64,000 bases of DNA from NCBI GenBank assembly GCA_014338005.1, contig QUBZ01000001.1:62001-126000 (forward strand). Direction: 5' to 3'. Source of the DNA: Chloroflexota bacterium. GTDB taxonomy: Bacteria; Chloroflexota; Anaerolineae; Aggregatilineales; Phototrophicaceae. The position numbers were made by a program, and so were the translations under genes. Below are positions 52,018 through 60,919 of the stretch, piece after piece. The notes beneath the pieces are model-generated. The model saw only the letters and a list, made by a program, of their open reading frames with translations. It was not told the origin of the DNA and made no database searches. Each line of letters begins with the position of its first letter. Position 1 is the first letter of the stretch.

Positions 52018-52536
52018 CTAGGTCAAAAAGTACTCTGTCCCACAGAATTTACAGGTCACGACGCCTTTGCCGGCCAAGCTGATCTCACCGCCGCAGTTTT
52101 TACACTTTTCCAGCTCTCGCAGTTTGCTGGCATCCGACGAATACAGCACCCCATCCTGCCAGTTCACATAGCCGCTAAAAACCTGCAAACCGACCAGTTG
52201 ATGCACCAGGTCTTTTACCACTTCCACGCTGATCTGCATCTCCATCGCCACATCCGGCACGCTCACTTGCCCGCGGCTTTTTACGATGTCCAGCAGTCGG
52301 CGCTGCTTCTGCATACTGGACTCTTCTTCAGCCTCTTTGCCCCCTTGTACAAACATATAGATACCAAAACCGACCAACAGCGCCACCGGGATAAACGCGA
52401 TTCCCGCGCCGACAAGCGCCCCTCCCCCCGACAGCGATTCAGATGAAACCTGGAACGCCAGCCACAAACCGGCGATGACGGCGACGCCAAAACCCACAAT
52501 GATCAGAATGATTCCAACCAGACGACCTGTGTTCAT
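52018..52536 (-). CDS. Membrane protein with winged-helix and zinc ribbon
   Basis: 172 residues. Two transmembrane helices (about 8-30 and 42-65) are followed by a winged-helix-like segment (LLDIVKSRGQVSVPDVAMEMQISVEVVKDLVHQL, about 81-115). A C-terminal zinc ribbon (CKNCGG...CKFCG) ends the protein. The winged helix and ribbon would be cytoplasmic. It starts 24 bases after the DUF2207 gene stop, so it is cotranscribed. The role of the DNA-binding-like fold at the membrane is unknown; it may instead bind protein. Confidence 0.75.
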   Translation of the reverse strand: MNTGRLVGIILIIVGFGVAVIAGLWLAFQVSSESLSGGGALVGAGIAFIPVALLVGFGIYMFVQGGKEAEEESSMQKQRRLLDIVKSRGQVSVPDVAMEMQISVEVVKDLVHQLVGLQVFSGYVNWQDGVLYSSDASKLRELEKCKNCGGEISLAGKGVVTCKFCGTEYFLT

Positions 52537-52560
52537 AATTTTTGCGCTCCTTTGGTCGCT

Positions 52561-54519
52561 TTATCCAAAACCCCGGCTGCCACCGCCGCTGCTGCCGCCG
52601 CCCCGGCTTCCGCCGCCACTCCAGCTTCGGCCTCCGCTGCTCCAATGCCCGCTGCTGCCGGTGGTGGCCGACTGCGGGCGGCTGGTCATCACGCGGCCCG
52701 CCGATTCAAGCATCTCGGTCAAACCGCCAGAAATCGCCTCCAGCCCGCCAGCCATACCCGAAGACATATTATCCAGCGAAAACCCGCCATCGCCTGCCCG
52801 CGCCAGTTCTCCCGGATTAATGCGCCCGCTGCCGACTGCAAACGGGCGCAGCGGCGTGCCAGGACGATAGCCGCCGCGATAAGGCCCCCCCATATAGGTC
52901 GGATAATACCAGGTGGGAATTGGCACATTATCCACCTTGCTGAAACGCCGCACCCACGAGCGATCCAGGCCGAACGCAACTGCATATGGCAGATAATCGT
53001 CAAAATGCCCCGCCGCTTCTTGAATGTCGCTGTATTTATCAAGATTTTGCAGGTATTCACGGAACGCGCGCCATTTAGCGGCATCTTCTGCGCCCTTACG
53101 GGTTTTCGCCGGCATATGCTGGCCTACAATCATCGCCGCCAGCCCGATAAATGCAAACGCCGCCGGCACGCACAACAGCGTCGGGCTGATTTCTTCAACC
53201 AGGCTAAAACCGCCGAAGCCGGCCACCAAAGCAACCACAAACATCACCGTTCCCAGGCCAGACCACAACGTGCGTGTCGTGCTTGGTTTAGCCGTGAACA
53301 GTTCTTCCTCGACAACCGCCTCATACAGATCATCCTGGAGCTTTGGGATAACCGTATAAAAGGTGTTTTTGAGCGAATCGAGCGACCGCTCCATCCGGTT
53401 CGACCCGAACAGCGCGTTCATAATCCGCTGTTCAAACTTTCGCAGACCATCCAGCGGTTTGTCCGTCCGCTTAAAGAAGTATTTGCGAGTCTTCCCAATC
53501 CCAAACAAACCGTCCGTCTGGTCTTCCTCCATGACGATATAACCCCGATGCGCCAGATCAACGATGGTCGAAATCACGTCGCGCAGGTCGGCCTGTTCAT
53601 CCAGCAGCGTTCCTACAACAGCCGGCGGAAGAGCCGTCGGCGGCTCCGTCAAATACTGCGGCACAGGGCCAACTTTTGGATCGCGCCCGCGCGTATACCA
53701 CAGCGCGTAAACCCCCAGCACACCGCCAATCGCCACCAACAGCGACAGCGCGATTAACCCCAGGTCAATCAGGGGTTTGGTCGTTTCTTCAAAAAGCCGC
53801 TGGCGGTCGAATCCGGCCTGCCAGGAAGGCACGCGGGCCATCGGGTTATGTGGATACTGAACGCGAATCTCAAAGAATTCGTTCCCGCTAATCTGCCGCG
53901 TTGCCTGCGCCGTCACGGTAGCTCCACCTGCCGTTGTCCCTCGCACCTGCACATCCGCCGGAGCGCCATAGGTTACAACCGGGTCAATACCCTCTCGCGG
54001 CCCGTAACCCGCCGGCATCTGCACCGTAATCGTGCTGCTGCCGATTGAAAAGCCGTAATGTTCGCTGGGAATGGCCGTCCACCACAGTTGATCGCCCCCG
54101 TCATAAACCCGCAGCGCCCCCTCGACCGTATAAACAATCTCAAACTGCCGCCGTTCATTCGTGGCCGGCTGCGTAAAATAATAGGTAATCGCCAAGTCGC
54201 CGCCGGATGTTTCCACGCAGTAAGTCCCCGGCTGTTCCAAGCAGCTTTCCCGCAGCAGCTGCCCGCCTTCATAAACCTGGACGCTGTGAATATCATCCAG
54301 GTTTTGTCGGGGAATCACCGCCGAGCCAAACCGAAACGTTCCGGTAAAATAAATATCATAACGCTCGGTCACGCTAAATCGGTTGGCAAAAGTGTCCACG
54401 TTATCAATCAGCACGTCCCACTTTTCCCAGAAGACCGAACGAGACTGAGCGGCTGCGGGCTGCGCCGCCAGGACGGCCAGCATCACCGCAGCCAGCACTA
54501 CAGCCAGGAGTTTACGCAT
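52561..54519 (-). CDS. DUF2207-family membrane protein with glycine-rich tail
   Basis: 652 residues. A signal peptide ends near QPAAAQ (residue 25). The extracytoplasmic DUF2207 domain (about 30-240; VSERYDIYFTGTFRFG-like segment seen as TERYDIYFTG) is followed by a helix (about 252-273), a cytoplasmic part (DVISTIVDLAHRGYIVMEE) and two more helices (about 430-480). The last 50 residues are Ser/Gly repeats (SSGGRSWSGGGSRGGG). DUF2207 proteins have no known enzyme function. It is the first gene of a four-gene unit running to the SPFH gene. Confidence 0.85.
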   Translation of the reverse strand: MRKLLAVVLAAVMLAVLAAQPAAAQSRSVFWEKWDVLIDNVDTFANRFSVTERYDIYFTGTFRFGSAVIPRQNLDDIHSVQVYEGGQLLRESCLEQPGTYCVETSGGDLAITYYFTQPATNERRQFEIVYTVEGALRVYDGGDQLWWTAIPSEHYGFSIGSSTITVQMPAGYGPREGIDPVVTYGAPADVQVRGTTAGGATVTAQATRQISGNEFFEIRVQYPHNPMARVPSWQAGFDRQRLFEETTKPLIDLGLIALSLLVAIGGVLGVYALWYTRGRDPKVGPVPQYLTEPPTALPPAVVGTLLDEQADLRDVISTIVDLAHRGYIVMEEDQTDGLFGIGKTRKYFFKRTDKPLDGLRKFEQRIMNALFGSNRMERSLDSLKNTFYTVIPKLQDDLYEAVVEEELFTAKPSTTRTLWSGLGTVMFVVALVAGFGGFSLVEEISPTLLCVPAAFAFIGLAAMIVGQHMPAKTRKGAEDAAKWRAFREYLQNLDKYSDIQEAAGHFDDYLPYAVAFGLDRSWVRRFSKVDNVPIPTWYYPTYMGGPYRGGYRPGTPLRPFAVGSGRINPGELARAGDGGFSLDNMSSGMAGGLEAISGGLTEMLESAGRVMTSRPQSATTGSSGHWSSGGRSWSGGGSRGGGSSGGGSRGFG

Positions 54520-54575
54520 CGCCCTATCTCCTCTCCGAAGCCCATCCCTTGCATTATAACACGCCCGCGCGAGTG

Positions 54576-54605
54576 TTGGCGTCGCATCCTCAGAGCGTGT
54601 AATAT
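54576..54605 (+). promoter_or_regulatory. Possible promoter for the LysM-glycosidase-like gene
   Basis: TTGGCG (54576-54581), an 18-base spacer and TAATAT (54600-54605). The match is fair. GAGGAG (54633-54638) then lies eight bases before the ATG at 54647. Confidence 0.35.
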
Positions 54606-54646
54606 CCTAAAGAGTATCAAGCGGTGCTTCCTGAGGAGAAATCACG

Positions 54647-56077
54647 ATGCGAAGATGCCGGTTCGCCGCAATGCTGTTCATCACGGCTGTAATGACCATC
54701 TACCCAATGGTGACGACTGCTTTTGTATTTCAGCAGGGGCTGCCAACGCCAGCCCCCCAAGACGAGCTGATTTATATCGTCCGCCCTGGCGACACGCTCT
54801 TTCGCATCGCCGGGCGTTTCGGAACAACCTACCGTAGATTGGCCGAGGCTAACGGCATTACCAACCCGGCCATAATTTATGTCGGCCAGCGGCTTCGCAT
54901 TCCTGGCGTTCTGGGCCCCACGCCGACGCCCATGCAGGCTGCCGATGAAAGCGGTCTGCTGCCCCACGCGCCAACTCTCACAACTGCCGGTTACGGCTTC
55001 GACTACGGCATTCAGATATACCCGGAAGACCAGGACATCCGCGCGCTCGCCGGTACTGTCGCATCGCTGGGGATGGGCTGGGTGCGGGTCGTCGTTCGCT
55101 GGCGCGACTTCGAACCGGTCAAAGGACAAATTGACTTCAGCGGCCTTGACAATATCGTGGATGAGATGAATCCCGGCGGGATTAAGCTGCTGTTCACAGT
55201 CACAGCCGCGCCATCCTGGGCGCGTACCAGCACCGATGAGGATGGCCCGCCGGATAATTTTGCCGATTATGGCATTTTTATGGGGGCGCTGGCACAGCAT
55301 TATACCGGTCGTGTGCAGGCTTACGAAATCTGGAACGAGCCTAATTTGCGCCGCGAATGGAACAGCACCATCCACAGCATCGGCGCGGCCAGCTATATCG
55401 AACTGCTGCGTGTGGGTTACGCTGCTGTTAAAGCCGCCGACTCATCCGCGGCGGTTGTCAGCGGCGGCCTGGCTCCTACGGGTTATAACGACGGCGTGAA
55501 TGCCATCAACGACCGTCTGTTTTTGCGCGACCTTTACCGCGCCGGCCTGGCAGCCACCAGCGACGCTATCGGCGCGCACCCGCGCGGGTGGGCCAACCCA
55601 CCCGACTCGCTCTGCTGCTCGCCCGCCATTGGGGTCACCTCCCACTATGAGGACGCCAGTTTTTATTTCCTGAACACGCTGCGGGATTACCGTCAGATCA
55701 TCGTCGAAAGCGGTGACACTAACACGGCTATATGGGTAACAGCGTTTGGGTGGGGTACAAGCGAAGATACCGACCCACCTTCACAAACCCATGTTTTCGT
55801 CAGCTACACCTCGCTTGACGAACAGGCAGCTTATGTGCCGCGCGCTTTTGAACTGGGCGCGGAGTTAGGGTTTGTCGGCCCAATGTTCCTTTACAATCTC
55901 AATGGCTGCCAGGCGCAGCTTCCTGACGCGGAAGCCTGCTATTATGGACTGATCGGGCCGAACGGTGAGCCGCGCCCCGTGTTCTCCACCGTCCAGCAGC
56001 GGCTCAATCCAGCCGCCGTACAGCCATCCCCTACGCCAATGCTTGAAGTTACCCCGGAGGCGACCGCCACAGATTAA
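54647..56077 (+). CDS. Secreted LysM protein with glycoside-hydrolase-like barrel lacking the nucleophile
   Basis: 476 residues. A signal peptide is followed by one LysM module (about 42-86; YIVRPGDTLFRIAGRFGTT ... VGQRLRIP), a PTPTP linker and a cellulase-like (beta/alpha)8 barrel (about 115-455). The acid/base glutamate lies in YEIWNEPN (E231). At the usual nucleophile position, where relatives read W-(I/V)-T-E-F-G-W, it reads IWVTAFGWGT with Ala at 366. Retaining hydrolysis would therefore fail. It may bind cell-wall glycans through LysM and act as a lectin-like pseudoenzyme. A shifted nucleophile elsewhere cannot be ruled out. Confidence 0.8.
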   Translation: MRRCRFAAMLFITAVMTIYPMVTTAFVFQQGLPTPAPQDELIYIVRPGDTLFRIAGRFGTTYRRLAEANGITNPAIIYVGQRLRIPGVLGPTPTPMQAADESGLLPHAPTLTTAGYGFDYGIQIYPEDQDIRALAGTVASLGMGWVRVVVRWRDFEPVKGQIDFSGLDNIVDEMNPGGIKLLFTVTAAPSWARTSTDEDGPPDNFADYGIFMGALAQHYTGRVQAYEIWNEPNLRREWNSTIHSIGAASYIELLRVGYAAVKAADSSAAVVSGGLAPTGYNDGVNAINDRLFLRDLYRAGLAATSDAIGAHPRGWANPPDSLCCSPAIGVTSHYEDASFYFLNTLRDYRQIIVESGDTNTAIWVTAFGWGTSEDTDPPSQTHVFVSYTSLDEQAAYVPRAFELGAELGFVGPMFLYNLNGCQAQLPDAEACYYGLIGPNGEPRPVFSTVQQRLNPAAVQPSPTPMLEVTPEATATD

Positions 56078-56083
56078 CACATC

Positions 56084-56114
56084 GCGGGGGTATGCCAATC
56101 TACCCCCGCTTTAT
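56084..56114. terminator. Convergent terminator between the LysM-glycosidase gene and the WYL regulator
   Basis: GCGGGGGTA (56084-56092) pairs with TACCCCCGC (56101-56109) around the loop TGCCAATC, followed by TTTAT on the plus strand. It overlaps the end of the minus-strand regulator gene and can serve both. Confidence 0.75.
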
Positions 56115-57076
56115 CGCACAGCTGCCCGGCGATAAAGCGCCTCAACACGCGCGGCCTCCAGCGCCAGTTCGTGCCGCAGCGCCTGCGGCTCCAGCACTTC
56201 AACCTGCGCGCCCCAGGAACGAATCCAGGGCAGCAGTTCCTGCCAGTCCGACACCTGCACACTGAGTGTACAGCGTTTATCATCCAGCGTTTCGATACGC
56301 TGCGATGAATGCCAGACCCGTTCTTTAATCAACGGCGTTACATCCGCCGAAAAAGCCAGCACAACTTCGATCTTTTTTCCTTCATCGCCGCTCATAATGC
56401 CCCACAGGCTGGCGAGATAATGCCGGCGATCGAAATTGGTCGGTATTTCATAAACATCATCCAGCAGTTTCGCTCGTTTGATCGCCCCCAGGCGGAAAGC
56501 GCGCACCCCTCTGGTTGCATCATCATACCCGATGGCATACAGCCCGCCCGCTGCGGTCGGCTCAAAAAAATAAGGCGAAAAATCACGAACGCTAATATCC
56601 ACGCCTCGTGCCAGGCTGCCCCACAACTTTACCTTACGCCGCTCCATCCAGGCGCGCGTGATGGTTTCCAGCACCAGCGCGAAGTTACGATCTACCGGAT
56701 GCGCGCGCACCGAGTCGGCAATGTAGTGTACGTGGGATGCCAGCGGCTCTGGCAGCGCCGAGGCCAGTTTGGTCATCGCGGGAATGATGTATGGGTTTTG
56801 CTGTTCGGCATGGCGCGAAAGGATGCGAGCGGCAATAAACAGCGCCACCGCCTCGTTTAAATTCAGCCGTATGTTCGCCGCATAATACTCGCGGTTGATG
56901 AACACGCGCCCATCCTGCTGCGAAAGCGGAACACCGATTTTTTCCAATCTTGCCAGGTCACGGTAAATGGTGCGCCGATCAACGCCGCAGGCTTTAGCAA
57001 TCTCAACCACACGCAGCCCCGCGCCGTTGCGAAACAACATGCGCTCAATCATTGCCAGACGTTCTGCGCGATCCAT
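56111..57076 (-). CDS. HTH-WYL transcriptional regulator
   Basis: 321 residues. An N-terminal winged helix-turn-helix (GLRVVEIAKACGVDRRTIYRDLARLEKIG, about 15-43) is followed by a WYL ligand domain with YAIGYDDATRGVRAFRLGAIKRA (about 185-207) and the WCX C-terminal extension. WYL regulators often sense nucleic-acid-type ligands. The target is unknown; neighbours are the LysM protein and the kinase operon. No operator was identified. Confidence 0.9.
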   Translation of the reverse strand: MDRAERLAMIERMLFRNGAGLRVVEIAKACGVDRRTIYRDLARLEKIGVPLSQQDGRVFINREYYAANIRLNLNEAVALFIAARILSRHAEQQNPYIIPAMTKLASALPEPLASHVHYIADSVRAHPVDRNFALVLETITRAWMERRKVKLWGSLARGVDISVRDFSPYFFEPTAAGGLYAIGYDDATRGVRAFRLGAIKRAKLLDDVYEIPTNFDRRHYLASLWGIMSGDEGKKIEVVLAFSADVTPLIKERVWHSSQRIETLDDKRCTLSVQVSDWQELLPWIRSWGAQVEVLEPQALRHELALEAARVEALYRRAAVR

Positions 57077-57151
57077 AACTGCTTAATCCTTATACCGACC
57101 ATCTCCTCAAAGCCAGTATAGCAGCAATCATTTTCGCGCGCTGGCAAACCT

Positions 57152-58444
57152 CTAGCCAAAACGTGCCTGGAAAACGGCGATGTAAAGCGGTATCAAACAC
57201 AGGACGGCGAAAAACGCCAGGACGGCCAGGGCTATGGTTACCGCGTCGAAAGCCGATGGTATCGGTTCATCAGAATCAAGAGGGCGAGAATACAACTGGC
57301 TGGTATTGCCTGTCCAGCCCGGCGATGGAACAGGTGGCTGCGGCTGGTAAGGCGGCGTCTGCTCCGGCGCGCGATCAAACGGCGACGGCGCGGGCGGGCG
57401 TTTAGGGGGCGCAGAGGACGGCGCTTCGGGCGCTAAACTGTATCGCTGAGTCGGGTCTGCCGCCCCGCGTCGCGGCACATTCGGGGCCGGCGGCTGCACC
57501 TGCGAAAACGGAATCGGCGGCGGAGAATCCGGCGCGGGGGGGCGATAGGGAGGGATATTAACCGGCGGCGCGGGCGGCGGGCTGGCCGTTGGAGCATTAG
57601 AAATCGTCTGCTCCCGCCCCCGGTCGCGGTAACTCTCCAGGACATGCCCAAGCTGGTCGGCCATCCGGTATCGCGCCGACGGCTCTTTACTCATCACCTT
57701 GTAGACGATCTGCGACAGCGTCTCCGGCACGTTCGGGTTAACTTCAATCACGCTGGGAACCTGCTCCCGAATATGTGCCAGCGCCAATTCCTGCTGGTTT
57801 GTGCCAACATACGGCAGCCGTCCGGTCAGCATCTCAAACAAAACGATGCCAATAGAGTACACGTCCGAGGCCGGAGTCGGCTTTTCGCCCCGCGCCTGCT
57901 CCGGCGCGAAATAATGCGGGCTGCCCCACACCACCGACTGGCGCTCTCCAGGCTGCGTATCGCTAAGGGCTTGGGCAATGCCAAAATCGGTCACTTTCAC
58001 CAGATCACCGCGCGTAACCAGGATATTCTGCGGTTTAACATCGGCATGAACCAGCCCGGCGCGATGCGCGAAGCCGATGCCGGAGCAGATTTGTATTGCT
58101 AACTTCAGCGTCCGGTCAACGCTCAACGCGCCCTCGGCTTTGATGATCTTCTTAAGGTCCTGCCCCTCGACAAATTCCATCACAATGTACTGGGTCGAGC
58201 CATCATTACCAACGTCGTGAACGGTGACAATATTCGGATGATTCAAATTGGCGACGCTGCGCGCCTCGTTCCGAAAGCGCGTCATAAAAGCCGGGTCGCT
58301 GGTCAGGCTGGGGCGCAGCACTTTGACCGCAACCGTTCGCCCCAGCAGCAGGTCTTGCGCCTTATAAATGACGGCCATCCCACCAGACCCCTGCTGGGAA
58401 ATAAGCCGGTAGCGTCCATTAAGAAGGGTTTCATTATTCGCCAT
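57152..58444 (-). CDS. Membrane-anchored Hanks-type Ser/Thr protein kinase
   Basis: 430 residues. The kinase domain (about 10-275) has the glycine loop GSGGMAV, ATP lysine K41 (VAVKVLR), the catalytic motif HADVKPQN (D135; the usual R of HRD is Ala), DFG at 153-155 and a P+1 APE-type FAPEQA. A long Pro-rich region follows (about 285-395), then one C-terminal membrane helix (about 403-424). No extracellular sensor domain is present: only about six residues follow the helix. The Ala in HRD marks a non-RD kinase. It begins 21 bases after dgt ends, the last gene of nagA-dgt-kinase. Confidence 0.92.
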   Translation of the reverse strand: MANNETLLNGRYRLISQQGSGGMAVIYKAQDLLLGRTVAVKVLRPSLTSDPAFMTRFRNEARSVANLNHPNIVTVHDVGNDGSTQYIVMEFVEGQDLKKIIKAEGALSVDRTLKLAIQICSGIGFAHRAGLVHADVKPQNILVTRGDLVKVTDFGIAQALSDTQPGERQSVVWGSPHYFAPEQARGEKPTPASDVYSIGIVLFEMLTGRLPYVGTNQQELALAHIREQVPSVIEVNPNVPETLSQIVYKVMSKEPSARYRMADQLGHVLESYRDRGREQTISNAPTASPPPAPPVNIPPYRPPAPDSPPPIPFSQVQPPAPNVPRRGAADPTQRYSLAPEAPSSAPPKRPPAPSPFDRAPEQTPPYQPQPPVPSPGWTGNTSQLYSRPLDSDEPIPSAFDAVTIALAVLAFFAVLCLIPLYIAVFQARFG

Positions 58445-58465
58445 TTCCGCCGTCTCACACTGAAC

Positions 58466-59617
58466 TCAGGGCCGCATAAGTGGATCAAACAGCCTTCGGT
58501 ATTCTAACAGAGCGCCGCGATCTGTCATAGCGGCAATGTAATCGGCCACCACCCGCCGCACATCGGTGCGTTCCAGCCTTGTCTGGTATGATTTTGGAAG
58601 CTGGCGCGGATCTTGCATCAGGCTGGTAAAAATCTCTTCAACAAAACGCTCTGCGCGCCGCGCCATGCGCGCCACCCGAAAATGAAAATACATATTCTGG
58701 TACAAAAAATCTTTCAACTGGCGGTTAAGCTGCTGCATACGCGCGCTGTGCGTGATGACAGGCTCCGGCAGGCGCTGTGCATCCTCCGGTGACTGCGGCT
58801 TCAGCGCCTCCAGGCGGCGCACACTTTCCTGAATAACATCACTAACCTGAAGACCGATTAATTCGCGGATTATCAGGTGGCGAGACACGTCATCCATCTT
58901 TGTATTCGACCACCCTACCCCGTCGCAGACTTCGCGCCACAGCTCAATCTGTTTCAGGTCTTCAGGATGAATCAGATCGGCTTGCAAACCGTCGTCCAGA
59001 TCATGTGCGTTATAAGCCAGCTCGTCGGCCACATTGGCAATTTGAGCCTCGATGCTGCCTTTAAGCCGAATATCAAACCCGGCGATATTGCTTAGATCAT
59101 ACTCGGTTTCGTGTTTAGCGATACCTTCCAGGGTCTCAAAGGTTAAATTCAACCCCGGCCAGCCCGTATAACGCTGTTCCAGTTCTGTAACAACTCGATA
59201 CGTCTGGTGATTGTGATTAAACCCACCGCACGCTTCCGTCAGCCGGTTGAGAACCCCCTCGCCGGCATGGCCGAACGGCGGATGGCCCAGATCGTGCGCC
59301 AGGCAGATCGCTTCAACCAAGTCTTCGTTAACCGCCAGCGCCCGCGCCAGCGTCCGGCCAATCTGCTCGACTTCCAGCGTGTGCGTCAGCCGCGTCCGGT
59401 AATAATCTCCCTCGTCATTGACAAAAACCTGGGTTTTATATTCCAGCCGCCGAAATGCTTCCGAATGCACAATCCGATCTCGGTCGCGCTGGAAAGCCGT
59501 CCGGTACTCCGGCTCGGCATCCGGGTAGCGCCGTCCTCGGCTTGACCGACTCAACAAAGCATAGGGCGCCAGGGTGTCCGCTTCAATCTGTTCCAGATGC
59601 GTTCGTGTTACGAACAT
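58466..59617 (-). CDS. dgt: dGTP triphosphohydrolase-like HD protein
   Basis: 383 residues with the HD fold of dGTPases: RLTHTLEVEQIGR, then AHDLGHPPFGHAGE (the HD dyad), FNHNHQTYRVVTELEQRY and ADELAYNAHDLDDGL. It cleaves dNTPs to nucleosides and triphosphate, adjusting pools. Length fits type 2 enzymes. It overlaps the end of nagA by 10 bases and precedes the kinase. Confidence 0.93.
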   Translation of the reverse strand: MFVTRTHLEQIEADTLAPYALLSRSSRGRRYPDAEPEYRTAFQRDRDRIVHSEAFRRLEYKTQVFVNDEGDYYRTRLTHTLEVEQIGRTLARALAVNEDLVEAICLAHDLGHPPFGHAGEGVLNRLTEACGGFNHNHQTYRVVTELEQRYTGWPGLNLTFETLEGIAKHETEYDLSNIAGFDIRLKGSIEAQIANVADELAYNAHDLDDGLQADLIHPEDLKQIELWREVCDGVGWSNTKMDDVSRHLIIRELIGLQVSDVIQESVRRLEALKPQSPEDAQRLPEPVITHSARMQQLNRQLKDFLYQNMYFHFRVARMARRAERFVEEIFTSLMQDPRQLPKSYQTRLERTDVRRVVADYIAAMTDRGALLEYRRLFDPLMRP

Positions 59618-60786
59618 GCCAGCCTCTTCTTATCACAGTAAACCACGCGCCCTTCAGCCACCGTCAGGCAGACATTGATATTTTCATCCACCAGAGCCAG
59701 ATCGGCATCTTTGCCAACTTCCAGGCTTCCCTTGCGGTCGGCCAGGTTGATTGCGCGCGCGGCATTCCAACTACACGCCTGCCATACACGCTCAAGCGGT
59801 TCTCCGGTCGCTTCTATATAATTCCGCAGCGCCGCATCCATCGTAAGGATGCTGCCTGCCAGCGTGCCATCCGGCAGCCGAACCGCTCCGTCTTTAACCA
59901 TCACACTGCGCGCATCCAACATGTACTCACCATCGGGCAGCCCCGCGCAGCGCACGGCGTCCGTAACCAGCACCACACCATCGGCACCTTTAACGCGGGA
60001 CAAAACCCGCATCGCCGCCGGATGCACATGAACGCCGTCGGCAATTAACTCACACCGAATCTGCGGCAGCGTCATCACCGCGCCCGCCGCACCCGGTTCG
60101 CGGTGATTAAAACCGGTCATAGCATTGAAGGTGTGCGTCGCATGAGTCAGCCCCAGACGGGCGGCTTCTACAAGGTCTTCGTAAGTCGCGCCGGTGTGCG
60201 CCGCCGAGGCCGTCACCCCATGCCGGACACACTCGGCGATTAACCGGCGGTTTTCCTCATACTCAGGCGCTAACGACAGCAGGCGAATAACGCCCGGCTC
60301 AAAAAAGGCCTGGGTTTCAATCGGGTCGGCACGGCGGATACATTCCACCTTTTGCGCCCCACATTTAGCGGGGTTAAGATACGGCCCCTCCAGATGAACG
60401 CCCAGTATAGTCGCCCCATCAGCCTGCGGCCCCCGCGCGGCGGCCACTGTTTCCAGCGCCGCCTGAATACGCTCGCGCGTATCCGCCCAGGTTGTCGCCA
60501 GGAAGCCGGTGACGCCGTGCCGGGCATAAAACTGTGCCATACAGCGCAGACCATCCGGCGAGGCATCCATCGTATCGTGACCGACCGCCCCATGCACATG
60601 CACATCAATAAAACCGGGGAGCAAAATCAGACCACCGGCGTCCAGACGCAGCGTGCCTTCCAATTCGGGCGCAGCGCCAACACCTGACAGCGCAATCCGT
60701 CGGCCCTCGCAGTAAACCCACCCATAATCGAACAAACCGTTCGGGGTCATGATCCGCGCATTGTGAATGAGAAGTGACCCAATCAT
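59608..60786 (-). CDS. nagA: N-acetylglucosamine-6-phosphate deacetylase
   Basis: 392 residues of the amidohydrolase fold. The metal motif is GFIDVHVHGAVGHDTMD and the conserved glutamate is in GVHLEGPYLNPAKCGAQ. ASAAHTGATY and THTFNAMTGFNHREPG follow, with the aspartate in VLVTDAVRCAGLPDG. It deacetylates GlcNAc-6-P during amino-sugar or cell-wall recycling. First gene of a three-gene unit with dgt and the kinase. No nagB or GlcNAc transporter is in the window. Confidence 0.95.
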   Translation of the reverse strand: MIGSLLIHNARIMTPNGLFDYGWVYCEGRRIALSGVGAAPELEGTLRLDAGGLILLPGFIDVHVHGAVGHDTMDASPDGLRCMAQFYARHGVTGFLATTWADTRERIQAALETVAAARGPQADGATILGVHLEGPYLNPAKCGAQKVECIRRADPIETQAFFEPGVIRLLSLAPEYEENRRLIAECVRHGVTASAAHTGATYEDLVEAARLGLTHATHTFNAMTGFNHREPGAAGAVMTLPQIRCELIADGVHVHPAAMRVLSRVKGADGVVLVTDAVRCAGLPDGEYMLDARSVMVKDGAVRLPDGTLAGSILTMDAALRNYIEATGEPLERVWQACSWNAARAINLADRKGSLEVGKDADLALVDENINVCLTVAEGRVVYCDKKRLACS

Positions 60787-60846
60787 CTGCTGTTTCCCGC
60801 CTTATTAAACCATTGTACCAGATGGCTTTGCGCCTGGCTCTGCCTA

Positions 60847-60875
60847 TTGTCGGATCATCCCGCCGATGTTATAAC
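60847..60875 (+). promoter_or_regulatory. Promoter of the pyrBCD operon
   Basis: TTGTCG (-35, 60847-60852), a 17-base spacer and TATAAC (-10, 60870-60875), 44 bases before the pyrB ATG. I see no terminator-antiterminator pair or PyrR-like leader in the short leader. Confidence 0.6.
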
Positions 60876-60919
60876 GATATGTAACGTAAGCCATATTCAC
60901 CAAAAGGCAGCATTCAACC

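Noticed and set aside
52552..53757. Long plus-strand open frame (401 residues)
   Set aside because: It is wholly antisense to the DUF2207 gene, is Arg/Pro/Ala-rich with no domain, and results from GC-rich third positions of the real gene.
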